A stretch of 32,549 nt of DNA from a bacterium. GTDB lineage: Bacteria > Bdellovibrionota_C > UBA2361 > RFPC01. The translations under genes were made by a program, and so were the position numbers. Positions 1 through 8,486 of the stretch are shown here, one piece after another. Under the pieces are notes generated by a model. The model had not been told where the DNA came from and did not search any database. It saw nothing but the letters and a program-made list of their open reading frames with translations. How positions within the stretch are numbered: position 1 is the first letter of the stretch; every line of letters starts with the position of its first letter. Location of the stretch: the NCBI GenBank assembly GCA_022763385.1, contig JALEGQ010000117.1, positions 1 to 32,549 on the forward strand, read 5' to 3'.

Positions 1-93
1 AAAAGCTGAGCGCTTACCGTTGACTTTCTTAGCGTTAGCTCCTGTGGTCTACTCTCCGGGTTATCAGTGAAAGATTGCCCCGGAGAGTTTTCT

Positions 94-1035
94 ATGCATA
101 TTAGTTCTGGTCCCCGTCAAGCCGCCTCACTCGCCCTTCTGACTATTGCTGCTGGGTGTTCCCGTCCCGAAGAGCCCAGTGCTGATCAGTCGTATTGTAT
201 GCAGAGCGGTGCAGAGATCGCGGACACGGGGAGGGTGCAACTCTATCCCGATGCGGCTCCAGAGTTGGTTATTGATGTTGCACAGGATGAGCGAGCGTTA
301 CAGCTTCTGGCGAGCATTCGAGAAGAGTTCTCCGAGCCGGGCTGGAGTGCGAAGTCTCTTCGTGAGCGGGTAGAGCTCGTGAACGAGTGCGTCGTTTCGA
401 ACTTCGGCCCGTACTATGCTGAAGCTGGGGAGTCACTGCAAGCGATCGGGGCAGCAATTATGCAGAGCGAGATCGAGCGTGCAAACGAATTGGCCATTGA
501 GTTTAATCGGAAGTTGGCAGACGAAAGGGAAGTAACGGCGGAGGGAAGCTACGAGCTCTCCAAGCTTCAGAAAGGTCGACTGATCTGCACTGAAGCAGCT
601 CCGCTCTGTGCCCTTGCCCTTCATGCTGCGGGTATTGATTCGTATTGTGTGACGGGTTTCCGCGCCCAGCGAATGCAGCAAGAGGGGATGCCGGAGATGG
701 CTGCCGTTATTCCCCACGTTTTCGTGTTAACCGTTGAGGAACAGGGGGGCTACCAGGTAGTCACTGGTGTCTCTGAAACGAACTTCTCCCCCGTCCCTGG
801 CACCACCTTTTTCCCGGTGGCACAACCGCTACTGCTCAGCGATTTTATGGATGGCCAATCACTGGTCATCGGTGACCTCTGCTGGGCTACCGGGGAAGGG
901 CATTACCACTCATTAGAGAATCCGACCTTCATTCCCGCCATGACGGGTGGTCCTGATACCGATAGCTCTGACAGCATGATGAGTATCCCCACCTCGCTGC
1001 AGCTCGGGCCAAAAGTTTTGGAAGATATGCGCTAA
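94..1035 (+). CDS. Lipoprotein with transglutaminase-like Cys/His pattern
   Basis: The ATG at 94 is chosen because CGGAGAG (81-87) sits 6 bases before it; an in-frame GTG at 67 would add nine residues but lacks such a site. The 313-residue product starts with a lipoprotein signal peptide ending LLTIAAGC, so it is probably exported and lipidated on Cys. In the second half a Cys followed by a small-residue helix (GRLICTEAAPLCALALHAAG), then an HVFVLTV strand about 40 residues later, resembles the Cys and His spacing of a transglutaminase-like fold. The usual third residue (Asp) is not obvious, so enzyme activity is uncertain. It could simply be an uncharacterised lipoprotein. Its last 4 bases overlap the end of the convergent cobalamin adenosyltransferase gene. 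Confidence 0.75.
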   Translation: MHISSGPRQAASLALLTIAAGCSRPEEPSADQSYCMQSGAEIADTGRVQLYPDAAPELVIDVAQDERALQLLASIREEFSEPGWSAKSLRERVELVNECVVSNFGPYYAEAGESLQAIGAAIMQSEIERANELAIEFNRKLADEREVTAEGSYELSKLQKGRLICTEAAPLCALALHAAGIDSYCVTGFRAQRMQQEGMPEMAAVIPHVFVLTVEEQGGYQVVTGVSETNFSPVPGTTFFPVAQPLLLSDFMDGQSLVIGDLCWATGEGHYHSLENPTFIPAMTGGPDTDSSDSMMSIPTSLQLGPKVLEDMR

Positions 1036-1619
1036 GTTTTCTCTCTGTCGCTCTGCCAGAGGTATTCGTCTTCTCCGAGGTCGTGGGCTACCACACGGGC
1101 GAGGGCGAAGAGCCAGTCGCTGAGGCGGTTGAGGTATTGAATCAGGAGCGGTCTGACGGGGGTTTCTTCGGCGAGCCTTACGGTGGAGCGTTCCGCTCTC
1201 CGGCACACACTTCTTGCGAGGTGAAGGGTGCTCGTGCTTCGAGAACCTCCGGGAAGGATAAATGACTTCAGCTCTTCCACCTGTCCGGTCCACTGATCGA
1301 TGTCGTTTTCGAGTTTGGTAATATCGATAGTCCCAACCTGGTTCGGCGGCATCCACTCCGAGTCTGGTGGAGTGGCGAGCTCTGCGCCGATATCAAAGAG
1401 GGTCTGTTGGATCTCTCTGAGCGGCTCAATGTAGGAGCTTGCCTGAGAATTTTTCGATTCCGCAAGTGCTCCGACTGCTGCTCCGAGAAACGAGTTCAGC
1501 TCATCAACTTCTCCATACGAATGAACTTGGAGACAACTTTTTGAGACTCGTTCTCCACCGACCAGTCCGGTTTCTCCGGTATCACCGTGTCGGGTGTAGA
1601 GTTTAGAGAGCTTTACCAT
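1032..1619 (-). CDS. pduO: Cob(I)alamin adenosyltransferase, PduO type
   Basis: This 195-residue protein has the usual length of PduO/MMAB-type ATP:cob(I)alamin adenosyltransferases, which move the adenosyl group of ATP to cobalt to make coenzyme B12. The N-terminal ATP-binding motif LYTRHGDTGETGL and the C-terminal signature CRRAER followed by YLNRLSDWLF are both present, so it should be active. It is the last gene of a minus-strand operon: the gap to the gene upstream (1627-1959) is 7 bases, and the two genes before that encode enhancer-binding-protein-like regulators. No other B12 gene or B12-dependent enzyme is in the window, so the operon partner is odd. The family is clear; the symbol follows PduO usage. 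Confidence 0.93.
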   Translation of the reverse strand: MVKLSKLYTRHGDTGETGLVGGERVSKSCLQVHSYGEVDELNSFLGAAVGALAESKNSQASSYIEPLREIQQTLFDIGAELATPPDSEWMPPNQVGTIDITKLENDIDQWTGQVEELKSFILPGGSRSTSTLHLARSVCRRAERSTVRLAEETPVRPLLIQYLNRLSDWLFALARVVAHDLGEDEYLWQSDREKT

Positions 1620-1626
1620 GGTTCTT

Positions 1627-1959
1627 CTATTCGTTCGGGGTTGAGGCGCGCTCTTCCAGTCTCTTCAAGACATCGCAAAAGATCTCTTGGAGTTCTTCGC
1701 GGATGATCGCTTCTGCGGCTTGGACGAGCTCTTCTTGGTGTTCAAGAGTCATTCGGGTGAATTCGGCGATCTCTGCTTGGGGAGCCTCTTCTGCAAAGAT
1801 ATTGAGAATCTTTGCGACCGTATCCTGCGTTAATTCAATTTGGAGGTATCCTTCGTTATCAATGGAGAGGGGAATCTGATTGTCTGAGAGGACGGCGATC
1901 ACCACTGCGTGAGGGAAGTTGGTTTTTTCGATAAACTCTTTAATACGAATAGGGGGCAT
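1627..1959 (-). CDS. Small acidic protein of unknown function
   Basis: This 110-residue protein is not recognised. It is acidic and mostly helical by eye, with an N-terminal segment (MPPIRIKEFIEKTNFPHAVV) and a Glu-rich C-terminal half likely to form helices or a short coiled coil. There is no signal peptide or membrane segment, so it is cytoplasmic. It begins 5 bases after the stop of the AAA+ regulator upstream and ends 7 bases before the adenosyltransferase start, so it is surely co-transcribed with both. It could be an adaptor of the regulators, but nothing in the sequence proves this. Confidence 0.8.
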   Translation of the reverse strand: MPPIRIKEFIEKTNFPHAVVIAVLSDNQIPLSIDNEGYLQIELTQDTVAKILNIFAEEAPQAEIAEFTRMTLEHQEELVQAAEAIIREELQEIFCDVLKRLEERASTPNE

Positions 1960-1964
1960 GAGTG

Positions 1965-3494
1965 TTATCTCTTCTCTGCTTCACAGAACGCTCGGTAGAG
2001 CCGCATAATGGAGATATCATCGGATATCATCTCGCTTGCAGCAACCGGGTTTCCCCGGGCTCTCTGAAGCGCTGCACTACGGATATGTTGTGAGAGCTTT
2101 TCCGTCACATCACAAAAAGATGAATCACCTTCCTGTTCGAAGGTCCGCACGGTTTCAAATATCCCTTGGAGGAGCGGAGTGCTTCTGTGCTCGCTGTTAT
2201 CTTCAATGGCCACGACGAGATCTCGGATCTGCTCGGCTCCGATCATCTGTTTGTTTTCGAGTTCCACCCGTTCGCACGCCTTCGCGATGACGTTTTCGAG
2301 CTGTCGAAGGTTGCCGGGCCAGGTTGACGAGAAGAGGAGGTGGTAGGCTTCTTTCGTAAATCCAGTAATTGGTCGTTGCAGGGAGCGTTGACGGTGAAGC
2401 TTGGCGAGGCCATAGGCGAGGGCTGGAGCGATATCGAATGGGCGTTCATTGAGTGGTGGAAGCTCGAGCATAACGCGCTCTAGTCGGTACGCGAAATCCT
2501 CCCGCACGAGCCCCTCTTCTACCAGTTCAAAGAGAGGTCGGTTCGAGGCGAATACAAATCGCACGTCGGCTTCGGTTCGTTCGGCACTTCCCACTCGGCG
2601 GTAGGTTTTATTCTCAATAAAGGTAATGAGTTTTCCCTGCAGTTCGAGATCGATGCTCTGAAATTCATCAAAGAAGAGGGTTCCGCCCTCTGCCGATCGG
2701 ACGAGCCCCCACTTATCAACGGCTCCCGTGTAGGCTCCTGCAACGGCCCCAAAGAGCTCTGCTTGGATGAGCTCCGATGAAGAAAAATCCCGAGGGGTCA
2801 TGGCGACAAACGCCCCCTTTCGCCCAGAGAGAGTATGGAGCGCGCGAGCAAGATTTGTTTTCCCTGTTCCCGTTCTGCCGATGATAATGGGGCTTTCCTG
2901 GGTGTATCGCGCGTACCGCGGAAGCCACTTCATCCAGAGGCGAAGGGATTGGAGGTCTCCCATCGAATTTGTCCATCCCTGCTCGTTCAGTGCTGGGAGG
3001 GGACAGAGTCCGAGGTCTCGTCGTTCGAATGTTCTCCCCACAAGCTCGACTGCTTCTCTGATCATCTCCGGTTGCATTCGAGCAACCGGGTTGTCCTGAT
3101 AGGCGGTGAGAAAAAAGTGCACCAGCGCTGAAGATTCGTAGGAGTTCTCATCTTGAAAGAGTAGATTTCCGGCAGAAAGAAGTTGCGAGATTCCGGTGAG
3201 GACTACCGCTACCACTGTTTCTCCTTTAAATCGGGTGTGAACCTGTTCAAGAAACTCTCGGAGGAGGAGTTGATAGTCCCGATCATTACTGTCGTCGAGC
3301 TCGACAAGGAGAAAATTGGGATGTCGTTCCAGAGTCTTCTGCCATCCATCAGCGAGTTGCGAGACAAAATGTTCTGGTGGTGACGACATTCTTTTCAGGG
3401 CTTGATTCACGGAACGACAGAACTGAGGTTTCCCGATCACTCCGACATAGCACCGGTTGATCAAACTCTGCTGATATCTAGTGAGCTCAAGCAT
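1965..3494 (-). CDS. Sigma-54 enhancer-binding-protein-like AAA+ regulator (GAYTGA variant)
   Basis: The ATG at 3494 is chosen because it lies inside the end of the preceding gene in an ATGCTTGA overlap; the open frame extends further but only over that gene. The product has 509 residues. Residues 1-200 are an unrecognised, possibly receiver-like sensor region. The AAA+ core has Walker A GRTGTGKT (206-213), a sigma-54 contact loop GAYTGA (253-258) in place of GAFTGA, Walker B LFFDEF (273-278) and the arginine-finger region REDFAYRL (331-338), then WPGNLRQLENVI. The last 40 residues resemble a worn Fis-type helix-turn-helix. Core motifs suggest a working ATPase that remodels sigma-54 polymerase. 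It is coupled to the degenerate partner upstream. A sigma-54-like promoter before flp (13174-13189) is a plausible target. Confidence 0.88.
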   Translation of the reverse strand: MLELTRYQQSLINRCYVGVIGKPQFCRSVNQALKRMSSPPEHFVSQLADGWQKTLERHPNFLLVELDDSNDRDYQLLLREFLEQVHTRFKGETVVAVVLTGISQLLSAGNLLFQDENSYESSALVHFFLTAYQDNPVARMQPEMIREAVELVGRTFERRDLGLCPLPALNEQGWTNSMGDLQSLRLWMKWLPRYARYTQESPIIIGRTGTGKTNLARALHTLSGRKGAFVAMTPRDFSSSELIQAELFGAVAGAYTGAVDKWGLVRSAEGGTLFFDEFQSIDLELQGKLITFIENKTYRRVGSAERTEADVRFVFASNRPLFELVEEGLVREDFAYRLERVMLELPPLNERPFDIAPALAYGLAKLHRQRSLQRPITGFTKEAYHLLFSSTWPGNLRQLENVIAKACERVELENKQMIGAEQIRDLVVAIEDNSEHRSTPLLQGIFETVRTFEQEGDSSFCDVTEKLSQHIRSAALQRARGNPVAASEMISDDISIMRLYRAFCEAEKR

Positions 3495-4842
3495 CGCTTT
3501 CTTCTCCGATTTCGAGGGTCTTTGCCTCCTGACTGCTGTCGTGTTTGTGCGGGGATGATGCGGCGTGGAGAAGGGGGTAGAGTTCCGCGATTGAGCATCC
3601 AAGGTGTTGCGCTGAGCGACGGAGATCCCCACCAGAGGTAACGATGGTCTCAAAGAGTGCGGCGGGATCTTCTCGAAGGGGCACGAGGGATTTTTCCGCT
3701 TCCAGAGCGATCTTATCCCGCTTCAAGATGCTTTCGAGTCGATCTTGTGGTGAACTTTTCCCGTGGCTCACTCCACTCACCGTATAGAGGCTGATGACCC
3801 GTTCGAGTTGTGCCACGTTTCCGGTCCATTCCTGCTGCTCAAACCACTGGAGTTCGGAGGCAGAGAGTCGCGGCGTATCACCCTTCATCTGCTTTGCCGC
3901 CTCGAAGAAAAACTTCTGAACAAGCTGTTCAAGATCTTTCTGTCGTTCCGCTCCGAGTTTCGGGATATACCCGGTGAGACACTCAAACTCTTCTTCGAGG
4001 GCGTTCTTTACCCGTTCATCTTCGGTGGTAACGAAGATTGGAGAGGGGAGAGCGCCTTCCGCTTCAGAGAGAAGTCGGTGACGGTGAGAACGCATCCGGG
4101 AAAATTCAATGATCGCAAGGGAGAGGTCTTCGAGAAGAAAGAGAGATTCTTGAGCAGAGTGGGGGTCGCGAGAAAAGGTGCTTCTTTCCCGCCGGAGCAT
4201 TTCGGGAAGTGAGGCCGTTTCAAGTGGTGTGCTGATGGCGAGGGGGATTCTGCCCAACTCTTCGATCAGCATCCTGGCGATGGTCTTCCGTCCGGTCCCC
4301 GGTTCTCCGATGAGGATGACCACCTGTGGGTTTCGTGTGAGCGCCAATCGGAGTCCCTCCACTGCCTCTGCGAGCGGCTCAGAGGCGATGACCACATCTT
4401 TGGCCTGGCGCGAGAGCTTTCTGCTCTGCTGGGAGAGCTCTGATTGATAGGACTTGGTGAGCTGTTCCACGGTGGCCGTAACGCACTCAGAGACGGCGTG
4501 TACCTCCGTGGCGAGAAAATAGTCCTTCGCCCCGAGCTTCATCGCCGCGATGCCGACCTCTCGGCTCGGTTCGTCGGTAAAGAAGAGGACCGTCGGGTGA
4601 TACGGGCTTTCATCGGCGAGGAGCTCTGCGGCGATATCAAGCCCCGTTCCGTAGTCTTCAAGAATGTAATCTACAATGAGAACGTGCGGTTTTCGGGTGC
4701 CGATCTCCTTGAGGAGATTGGGGGTGCTCTCGATGCGATACGGTGTTATGCCCTGAGCGCTCAGCTCTCTTTCAAGGGCACTCGCGAGCTCTTTCTTCTG
4801 GGGTTCGCGCTCATTGAGAAGAATTGCGACCGAATGCTGCAT
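3487..4842 (-). CDS. Receiver plus degenerate NtrC-like AAA+ protein with Fis-type HTH
   Basis: This 451-residue protein has NtrC order but is eroded. The receiver domain (1-125) keeps the phospho-acceptor Asp58 (VLIVDYIL) and Thr89, but the conserved Lys after DYFL is missing. The AAA-like part has GEPGTGRK (179-186), where Arg takes the Walker A Lys position, and a weak Walker B (LFLLED). The GAFTGA loop is absent and the core is shorter than usual. WTGNVAQLERVI and a C-terminal Fis-like helix-turn-helix (SGGDLRRSAQHLGCSIAELY) remain. It probably cannot activate sigma-54 polymerase alone; it may bind DNA and act as regulator or partner of the intact EBP it overlaps by 8 bases. It is the first gene of the minus-strand operon and is divergent from the receiver gene at 4935. 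Confidence 0.82.
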   Translation of the reverse strand: MQHSVAILLNEREPQKKELASALERELSAQGITPYRIESTPNLLKEIGTRKPHVLIVDYILEDYGTGLDIAAELLADESPYHPTVLFFTDEPSREVGIAAMKLGAKDYFLATEVHAVSECVTATVEQLTKSYQSELSQQSRKLSRQAKDVVIASEPLAEAVEGLRLALTRNPQVVILIGEPGTGRKTIARMLIEELGRIPLAISTPLETASLPEMLRRERSTFSRDPHSAQESLFLLEDLSLAIIEFSRMRSHRHRLLSEAEGALPSPIFVTTEDERVKNALEEEFECLTGYIPKLGAERQKDLEQLVQKFFFEAAKQMKGDTPRLSASELQWFEQQEWTGNVAQLERVISLYTVSGVSHGKSSPQDRLESILKRDKIALEAEKSLVPLREDPAALFETIVTSGGDLRRSAQHLGCSIAELYPLLHAASSPHKHDSSQEAKTLEIGEESDA

Positions 4843-4934
4843 CTATTTCCTGTGAAGGCATTATTTTGCTTGAGGAGTTCTTCGCTCCGTACCACTCTAA
4901 TCGGTAGGATGTAAAAAAGTGTCAGAGAGGACCA

Positions 4935-5564
4935 GTGGATATTCTCATTGTAGAAGATAGTGTGCGGGAGCGGGAACGGCTAGAGACGCTGTTTGGTGGA
5001 CTCGGGTACACCGTTTCGAGCTGTGATTCAGTTGCAGAGGCTGAGCAGATCTTTGCCAAAGAGTCGATTCGGTGTGCGATTCTCGACATCGGCCTGACCG
5101 ATAGATCTGGATCGGTGCTCTTTCAACTGTTGAAGGATTCTCAGCCTGGGTGTGAGATTATCATCTTCACCGGCAATCCCTCCCCATATTTAAAACAGCG
5201 GTTTATAAAAGAGGGGGCCGTTGCCTATGTGGTGAAGGGGTCGGAGGGAGCCAGTGGGGAAGCTTTTCACCGCTTGATTGAGAATACCATCGGCGCTCCG
5301 GCAAGTTCTGGTGAGATGGGGGATGGCGGAGGCGTTCGGGGAACGCCGCTCTTAGATTTTCTTCGAGAGCATATTTCACCACCTCATCAAGGTCTCTTTT
5401 TTGATACGGACGGTGGCTTCCCACCGTGTCCTCAATGTGGGTCTCGCGAGTACCTCGTGACGTTTTCGCAGGAACTCCAGGCTCCTCCGCTTCTCAAGGG
5501 AAAGGTCCTCTGTGCGGAGTGTAGTCACGAGCTTGATCCGACACTGGCGGATGGGGAGGAATGA
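4935..5564 (+). CDS. Response-regulator receiver fused to a zinc ribbon
   Basis: The start is GTG at 4935, preceded by AGAGAGGA. The 209-residue product has an N-terminal receiver domain with Glu7/Asp8, phospho-acceptor Asp51 (CAILDIGL), Thr79 and Lys101, so phosphorylation is likely. After a Gly-rich linker (about 125-135) comes a four-Cys zinc ribbon: CPQCG (165-169) and CAEC (193-196). There is no usual output domain, so the zinc ribbon may bind a protein or nucleic acid partner. It overlaps the hybrid kinase gene by 4 bases (ATGA at 5561-5564), so the two are translationally coupled and probably work together. It is divergent from the NtrC-like operon across about 90 bases. Confidence 0.88.
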   Translation: MDILIVEDSVRERERLETLFGGLGYTVSSCDSVAEAEQIFAKESIRCAILDIGLTDRSGSVLFQLLKDSQPGCEIIIFTGNPSPYLKQRFIKEGAVAYVVKGSEGASGEAFHRLIENTIGAPASSGEMGDGGGVRGTPLLDFLREHISPPHQGLFFDTDGGFPPCPQCGSREYLVTFSQELQAPPLLKGKVLCAECSHELDPTLADGEE

Positions 5565-7687
5565 GCTCGGAGAATGAGTTTTTAGAGTCCGGCGAGAGCG
5601 CCGAACAGCGACAGTACTTTCAGCGGGTGTTTCACCGCGCCCTTCGCAAGGCGGTGCTCACGGATCTTTCCTGGAGACTCCTCGTACTCGCGTTGGTGTT
5701 GAGCGTTTCTCTCGTGCAGAGCTTTCTTCTCTCGCGCTCTTTCCTCTCTCTCGTATTCGTCTCGCTCGTTTTCCTCTCCATTATCAACATCCTCGCCCTG
5801 AATCGAGCGAAGTCGTTGGCTCGATTGAGTGCGTTTCTCTCTCTCTTTAGTCTCATCCTCTTCTCGTGGTGGGTGCTCTCGCTGTTGGTGGGAATCGGAA
5901 GTTTCGGGTTCCCTTCGTGGTTCTATCTCTTTCTTCTCTTCCCGCTTCTCGGTTTTGTTCCGGTGGTGGGAGTGATGCAAGAGGCCGTTTACGCCTTCCT
6001 ACTTGGGGTCGCTGTTTTTTTTCTTCTCTATCAGCAGATATACGTCCCAGCTTTCTCCCTCATGGTCCTCGGGTTGGTTTCGTATCGGAATGCTCTTCTG
6101 CTCGGTCTTGAATCGATGGTCTCTGCGGGTTCTCTTTCCCTTCTTCGCATGCGGAAGGACCTTGATGAGGAGCTTCTCCGCTACCTGGCCTTTGAGGGAA
6201 TGTCGCTTATTTTTCGAATCGACCGTTTCGGAATAGCGCGAGAGGGAGATCCCTCGCTCTTCTGTCGTCGAACACAGGGAGTGTGGGTGGCTTCGCACCA
6301 CACTCCGATCTCTGAGGTTGCGCCTGAGATGCTTCGCATTTCTGGGGATGCTGGCGTCCTGAATTCAAGTGATGTGGGACAGGAGTTCGCGCTGCGAGCC
6401 CGAGAGGTTTTCGGTCAGAACGGAGACCTTCTCGCGTTTTATACTCTTTTGGGAGAGGGGGAAGGGAAGAAGACCCGCCTCTTTTTCCCGCTGAATCGGG
6501 TATTCCGGGTGATTGGAAACACACACGGATTTCGAATCGGGTTTCTCTATTTTCTGATCGTTTCTCAACTTCAGCAGCAGTTTCGGGTTCGTGAGCAAGG
6601 GTCTCACCGTTATCGAGAGGTCACGCAACTTCTTGAAGAGCAACGTTCAGATCTCCACCACGTGATCCACCTGGTGAACAACGTTGCTCAGGAGCTGAGT
6701 GCCGACGTGGTGGCTCCTCTCTCCGAGGGCGCGGAGACGCTTCCGGAGGTGCGAGACGCGTTGCAGGCTCTCTCCGCAGAGGTCTCGGACTTTCGTTCCG
6801 TTCGAGATCTCACTCTGCTCCTCCAGCAGCGCACGAAGGAGACCGTGTATCTTCAGAGCTTTCAACAATCTCTGGTCCGGTATACGGCAGTCCTGGCGCG
6901 GCGCTTTGGTGTGGAGGTGGAGCAAGATATGGCGGAACTTCCGGAGGGAGCGATCTTTCAGGAGGATGAGACATTTGCACTCTTGATTGCACGAACCCTT
7001 ATTCGTTTGCTCCTTTCGCAGCATGAGAATGGAGCTCTCTATCGAATGGAGAGCACTCTCTCGGACGGAACTGAGTATACTTTTCGTTTTATTGAGGCCT
7101 CTCGTGAGAGAGCGGATCGACAGGTTCGTTCTGGGGCCTTTCGGCGTTTGAGCTCTGTTGAGCGACGGGTGCTCACCGAGCTTGAAGCGCTCCGAGAGCA
7201 CCTTCCCTATCTTGAGCTTGAGGGACCTCGAAATTCCCAGAAGGGGCTGACAGACTTCTCTCTTACCTTTCCGGTGACGGAGGTGCAGTCGAAGGCGGTG
7301 TCGGTGAAGGAGAGGTGGATCCTTTTTGTGGACGACAATACTCAGATCCTCGGGCTCTATGAACGGATCGCCGGTGCACTTGAGATCTCGGCAAGGACAG
7401 CTCCATCTATTGCGGGGGCTGTGGATGCGATCACGGAGCAGAGCGCACCCGCTCTGGTCGTTATGGACCTTCAGCTGAGTGATGGAAGTGGGGAGGAGTT
7501 GGTAACGGCGCTTCTTGAGCATGGGATCGAGGGGGTTCCGGTACTCGTGATCAGTGGCGAAGATGTCGCAGAGTTTCGGAAGCTGGAAGGGCTGTTCGCC
7601 TCGCGTTTTCAGAGAGGTTTTACTTTTCTTTCCAAGCCCGTGAGTCAACAGGTTCTGATTCAATCACTTCAGACAGCACTTGAATAG
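5561..7687 (+). CDS. Membrane hybrid histidine-kinase-like protein with C-terminal receiver
   Basis: This 708-residue protein has about six hydrophobic segments in residues 35-200, placing it in the inner membrane, then a cytoplasmic region. A helical segment near 350-385 contains DLHHVIHLVNNV, which looks like a dimerisation/phosphotransfer helix with candidate His366, His367 or His370. The region where the ATPase domain should be (about 440-575) lacks a clear N box and DxGxG glycine box. The C-terminal receiver (about 584-708) is intact, with Asp635 in VVMDLQLSDGSG and Lys692 in FLSKP. It may therefore relay phosphate or sense without being a kinase itself. It shares the ATGA overlap with the receiver/zinc-ribbon gene, its likely partner. 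Confidence 0.82.
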   Translation: MSSENEFLESGESAEQRQYFQRVFHRALRKAVLTDLSWRLLVLALVLSVSLVQSFLLSRSFLSLVFVSLVFLSIINILALNRAKSLARLSAFLSLFSLILFSWWVLSLLVGIGSFGFPSWFYLFLLFPLLGFVPVVGVMQEAVYAFLLGVAVFFLLYQQIYVPAFSLMVLGLVSYRNALLLGLESMVSAGSLSLLRMRKDLDEELLRYLAFEGMSLIFRIDRFGIAREGDPSLFCRRTQGVWVASHHTPISEVAPEMLRISGDAGVLNSSDVGQEFALRAREVFGQNGDLLAFYTLLGEGEGKKTRLFFPLNRVFRVIGNTHGFRIGFLYFLIVSQLQQQFRVREQGSHRYREVTQLLEEQRSDLHHVIHLVNNVAQELSADVVAPLSEGAETLPEVRDALQALSAEVSDFRSVRDLTLLLQQRTKETVYLQSFQQSLVRYTAVLARRFGVEVEQDMAELPEGAIFQEDETFALLIARTLIRLLLSQHENGALYRMESTLSDGTEYTFRFIEASRERADRQVRSGAFRRLSSVERRVLTELEALREHLPYLELEGPRNSQKGLTDFSLTFPVTEVQSKAVSVKERWILFVDDNTQILGLYERIAGALEISARTAPSIAGAVDAITEQSAPALVVMDLQLSDGSGEELVTALLEHGIEGVPVLVISGEDVAEFRKLEGLFASRFQRGFTFLSKPVSQQVLIQSLQTALE

Positions 7688-7722
7688 CGATACTGCACTA
7701 TACCGGAGGGAGATGGTGATCT

Positions 7723-8187
7723 ATGACATCAACTGAATCAGAGGATCAAAATACCGAACAGCTCTTGGCGTCGCTGCGAGTCGCCTTTCAGGAGCACCTC
7801 GACAAAACGGTGAGGTCGACCCTTCAGGAGGTCTTTCGACAACGACGTGAGCTCTGGAAAGAGAGCGTGTTTGAACTTTTTGGAGCGTGCGCACATCCCG
7901 CCAGCAAACCGAGCCTCGGGCAAGAGGGGAGTGGATCTGCAGAATGGATTGCGATCGCTTCTCTCTCTCAGCTCCGTAAGGAGGTCGGCGGGCGGTTCCA
8001 AAATCTCCGCACTCGGTGGCTTGAGGCCGGTTTTCCGTTGAAGGCTCATCGGGGAGATTCGACCGAGGACTATACGCTCGCTCAGGATGGATGGCGCGAA
8101 ATGACCAGTTGGTTGTTGAAGCAGGGCTATGAGAGTCGCCTTCTTGAGGATCTCTCACTCGGATATTTCGAGATTCGAAAGCCCTGA
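7723..8187 (+). CDS. Small protein of unknown function
   Basis: This 154-residue protein is not recognised. The ATG at 7723 has GGAGGGAGA (7705-7713) 9 bases upstream. It is charged, with no signal peptide or membrane segment, and is probably helical: residues 10-45 are rich in Glu, Arg and Leu. It is 35 bases after the hybrid kinase-like gene on the same strand and is followed by an intrinsic terminator at 8228-8253, so it is the last gene of the 4935-8187 unit. A role with the two-component pair is only suggested by position. Confidence 0.75.
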   Translation: MTSTESEDQNTEQLLASLRVAFQEHLDKTVRSTLQEVFRQRRELWKESVFELFGACAHPASKPSLGQEGSGSAEWIAIASLSQLRKEVGGRFQNLRTRWLEAGFPLKAHRGDSTEDYTLAQDGWREMTSWLLKQGYESRLLEDLSLGYFEIRKP

Positions 8188-8227
8188 AGAGTTCGCTGAG
8201 ATACCCCCAGTTTTCAAACAGCGGTTT

Positions 8228-8253
8228 GCGAAAACGGTTTTGTCGCGTTTTTT
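8228..8253 (+). terminator. Intrinsic terminator after the two-component unit
   Basis: Bases 8228-8234 (GCGAAAA) pair with 8239-8246 (TTTTGTCGC region, one bulged G at 8242) around a CGGT tetraloop, and a run of six T follows at 8248-8253. It lies 41 bases after the stop of the gene at 7723-8187 and separates that unit from the phosphatase/FHA/kinase genes. Confidence 0.6.
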
Positions 8254-8486
8254 CAGCAAGATCTCTGTAAAATCGCGTCTTTATGGTGATAATTGAGCGT
8301 TCACGTGTTGGTACGGACAGGTATGTTGCGAAGGAGCCGCCTAACTTAATGGAACTGTTCAGATTTTTGTTGCTTTCAAGGGCTTCCAGCGCCAAAAGGG
8401 AAGCAGTGATGAAAAGCTGAACGGTATGGGGGAAAGATGGACCGGATCGCAGATTCTCTGAATCAAATCAGAGGAGTCTCCGGTGT
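8254..8486 (+). promoter_or_regulatory. Leader region of the PP2C/FHA/kinase unit
   Basis: About 230 bases without a convincing gene. A good -10 hexamer GATAAT lies at 8288-8293, with only a weak -35 (CTGTAA, 8265-8270) 17 bases before it, so a sigma-70-type promoter is possible. This would leave a leader of almost 200 bases before the phosphatase. A 23-codon frame at 8349 has no well-placed ribosome site. No other structure stands out. Confidence 0.35.

Noticed and set aside
3495..3653. N-terminal extension of the EBP-like gene
   Set aside because: The extra residues come only from frame overlap with the preceding gene; the ATG at 3494 in a coupled overlap explains the start.
6647..7663. 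338-codon minus-strand frame inside the hybrid kinase-like gene
   Set aside because: It lies fully inside a recognisable gene on the other strand; its composition is that of an antisense shadow.
8300..8322. GG...TTGC pattern upstream of the PP2C gene as a sigma-54 promoter
   Set aside because: The offset between GG and GC is 13, one base too long.
8349..8420. 23-codon frame in the leader before the PP2C gene
   Set aside because: AAGGAG is 13 bases from its ATG, too far, and the peptide has no feature.
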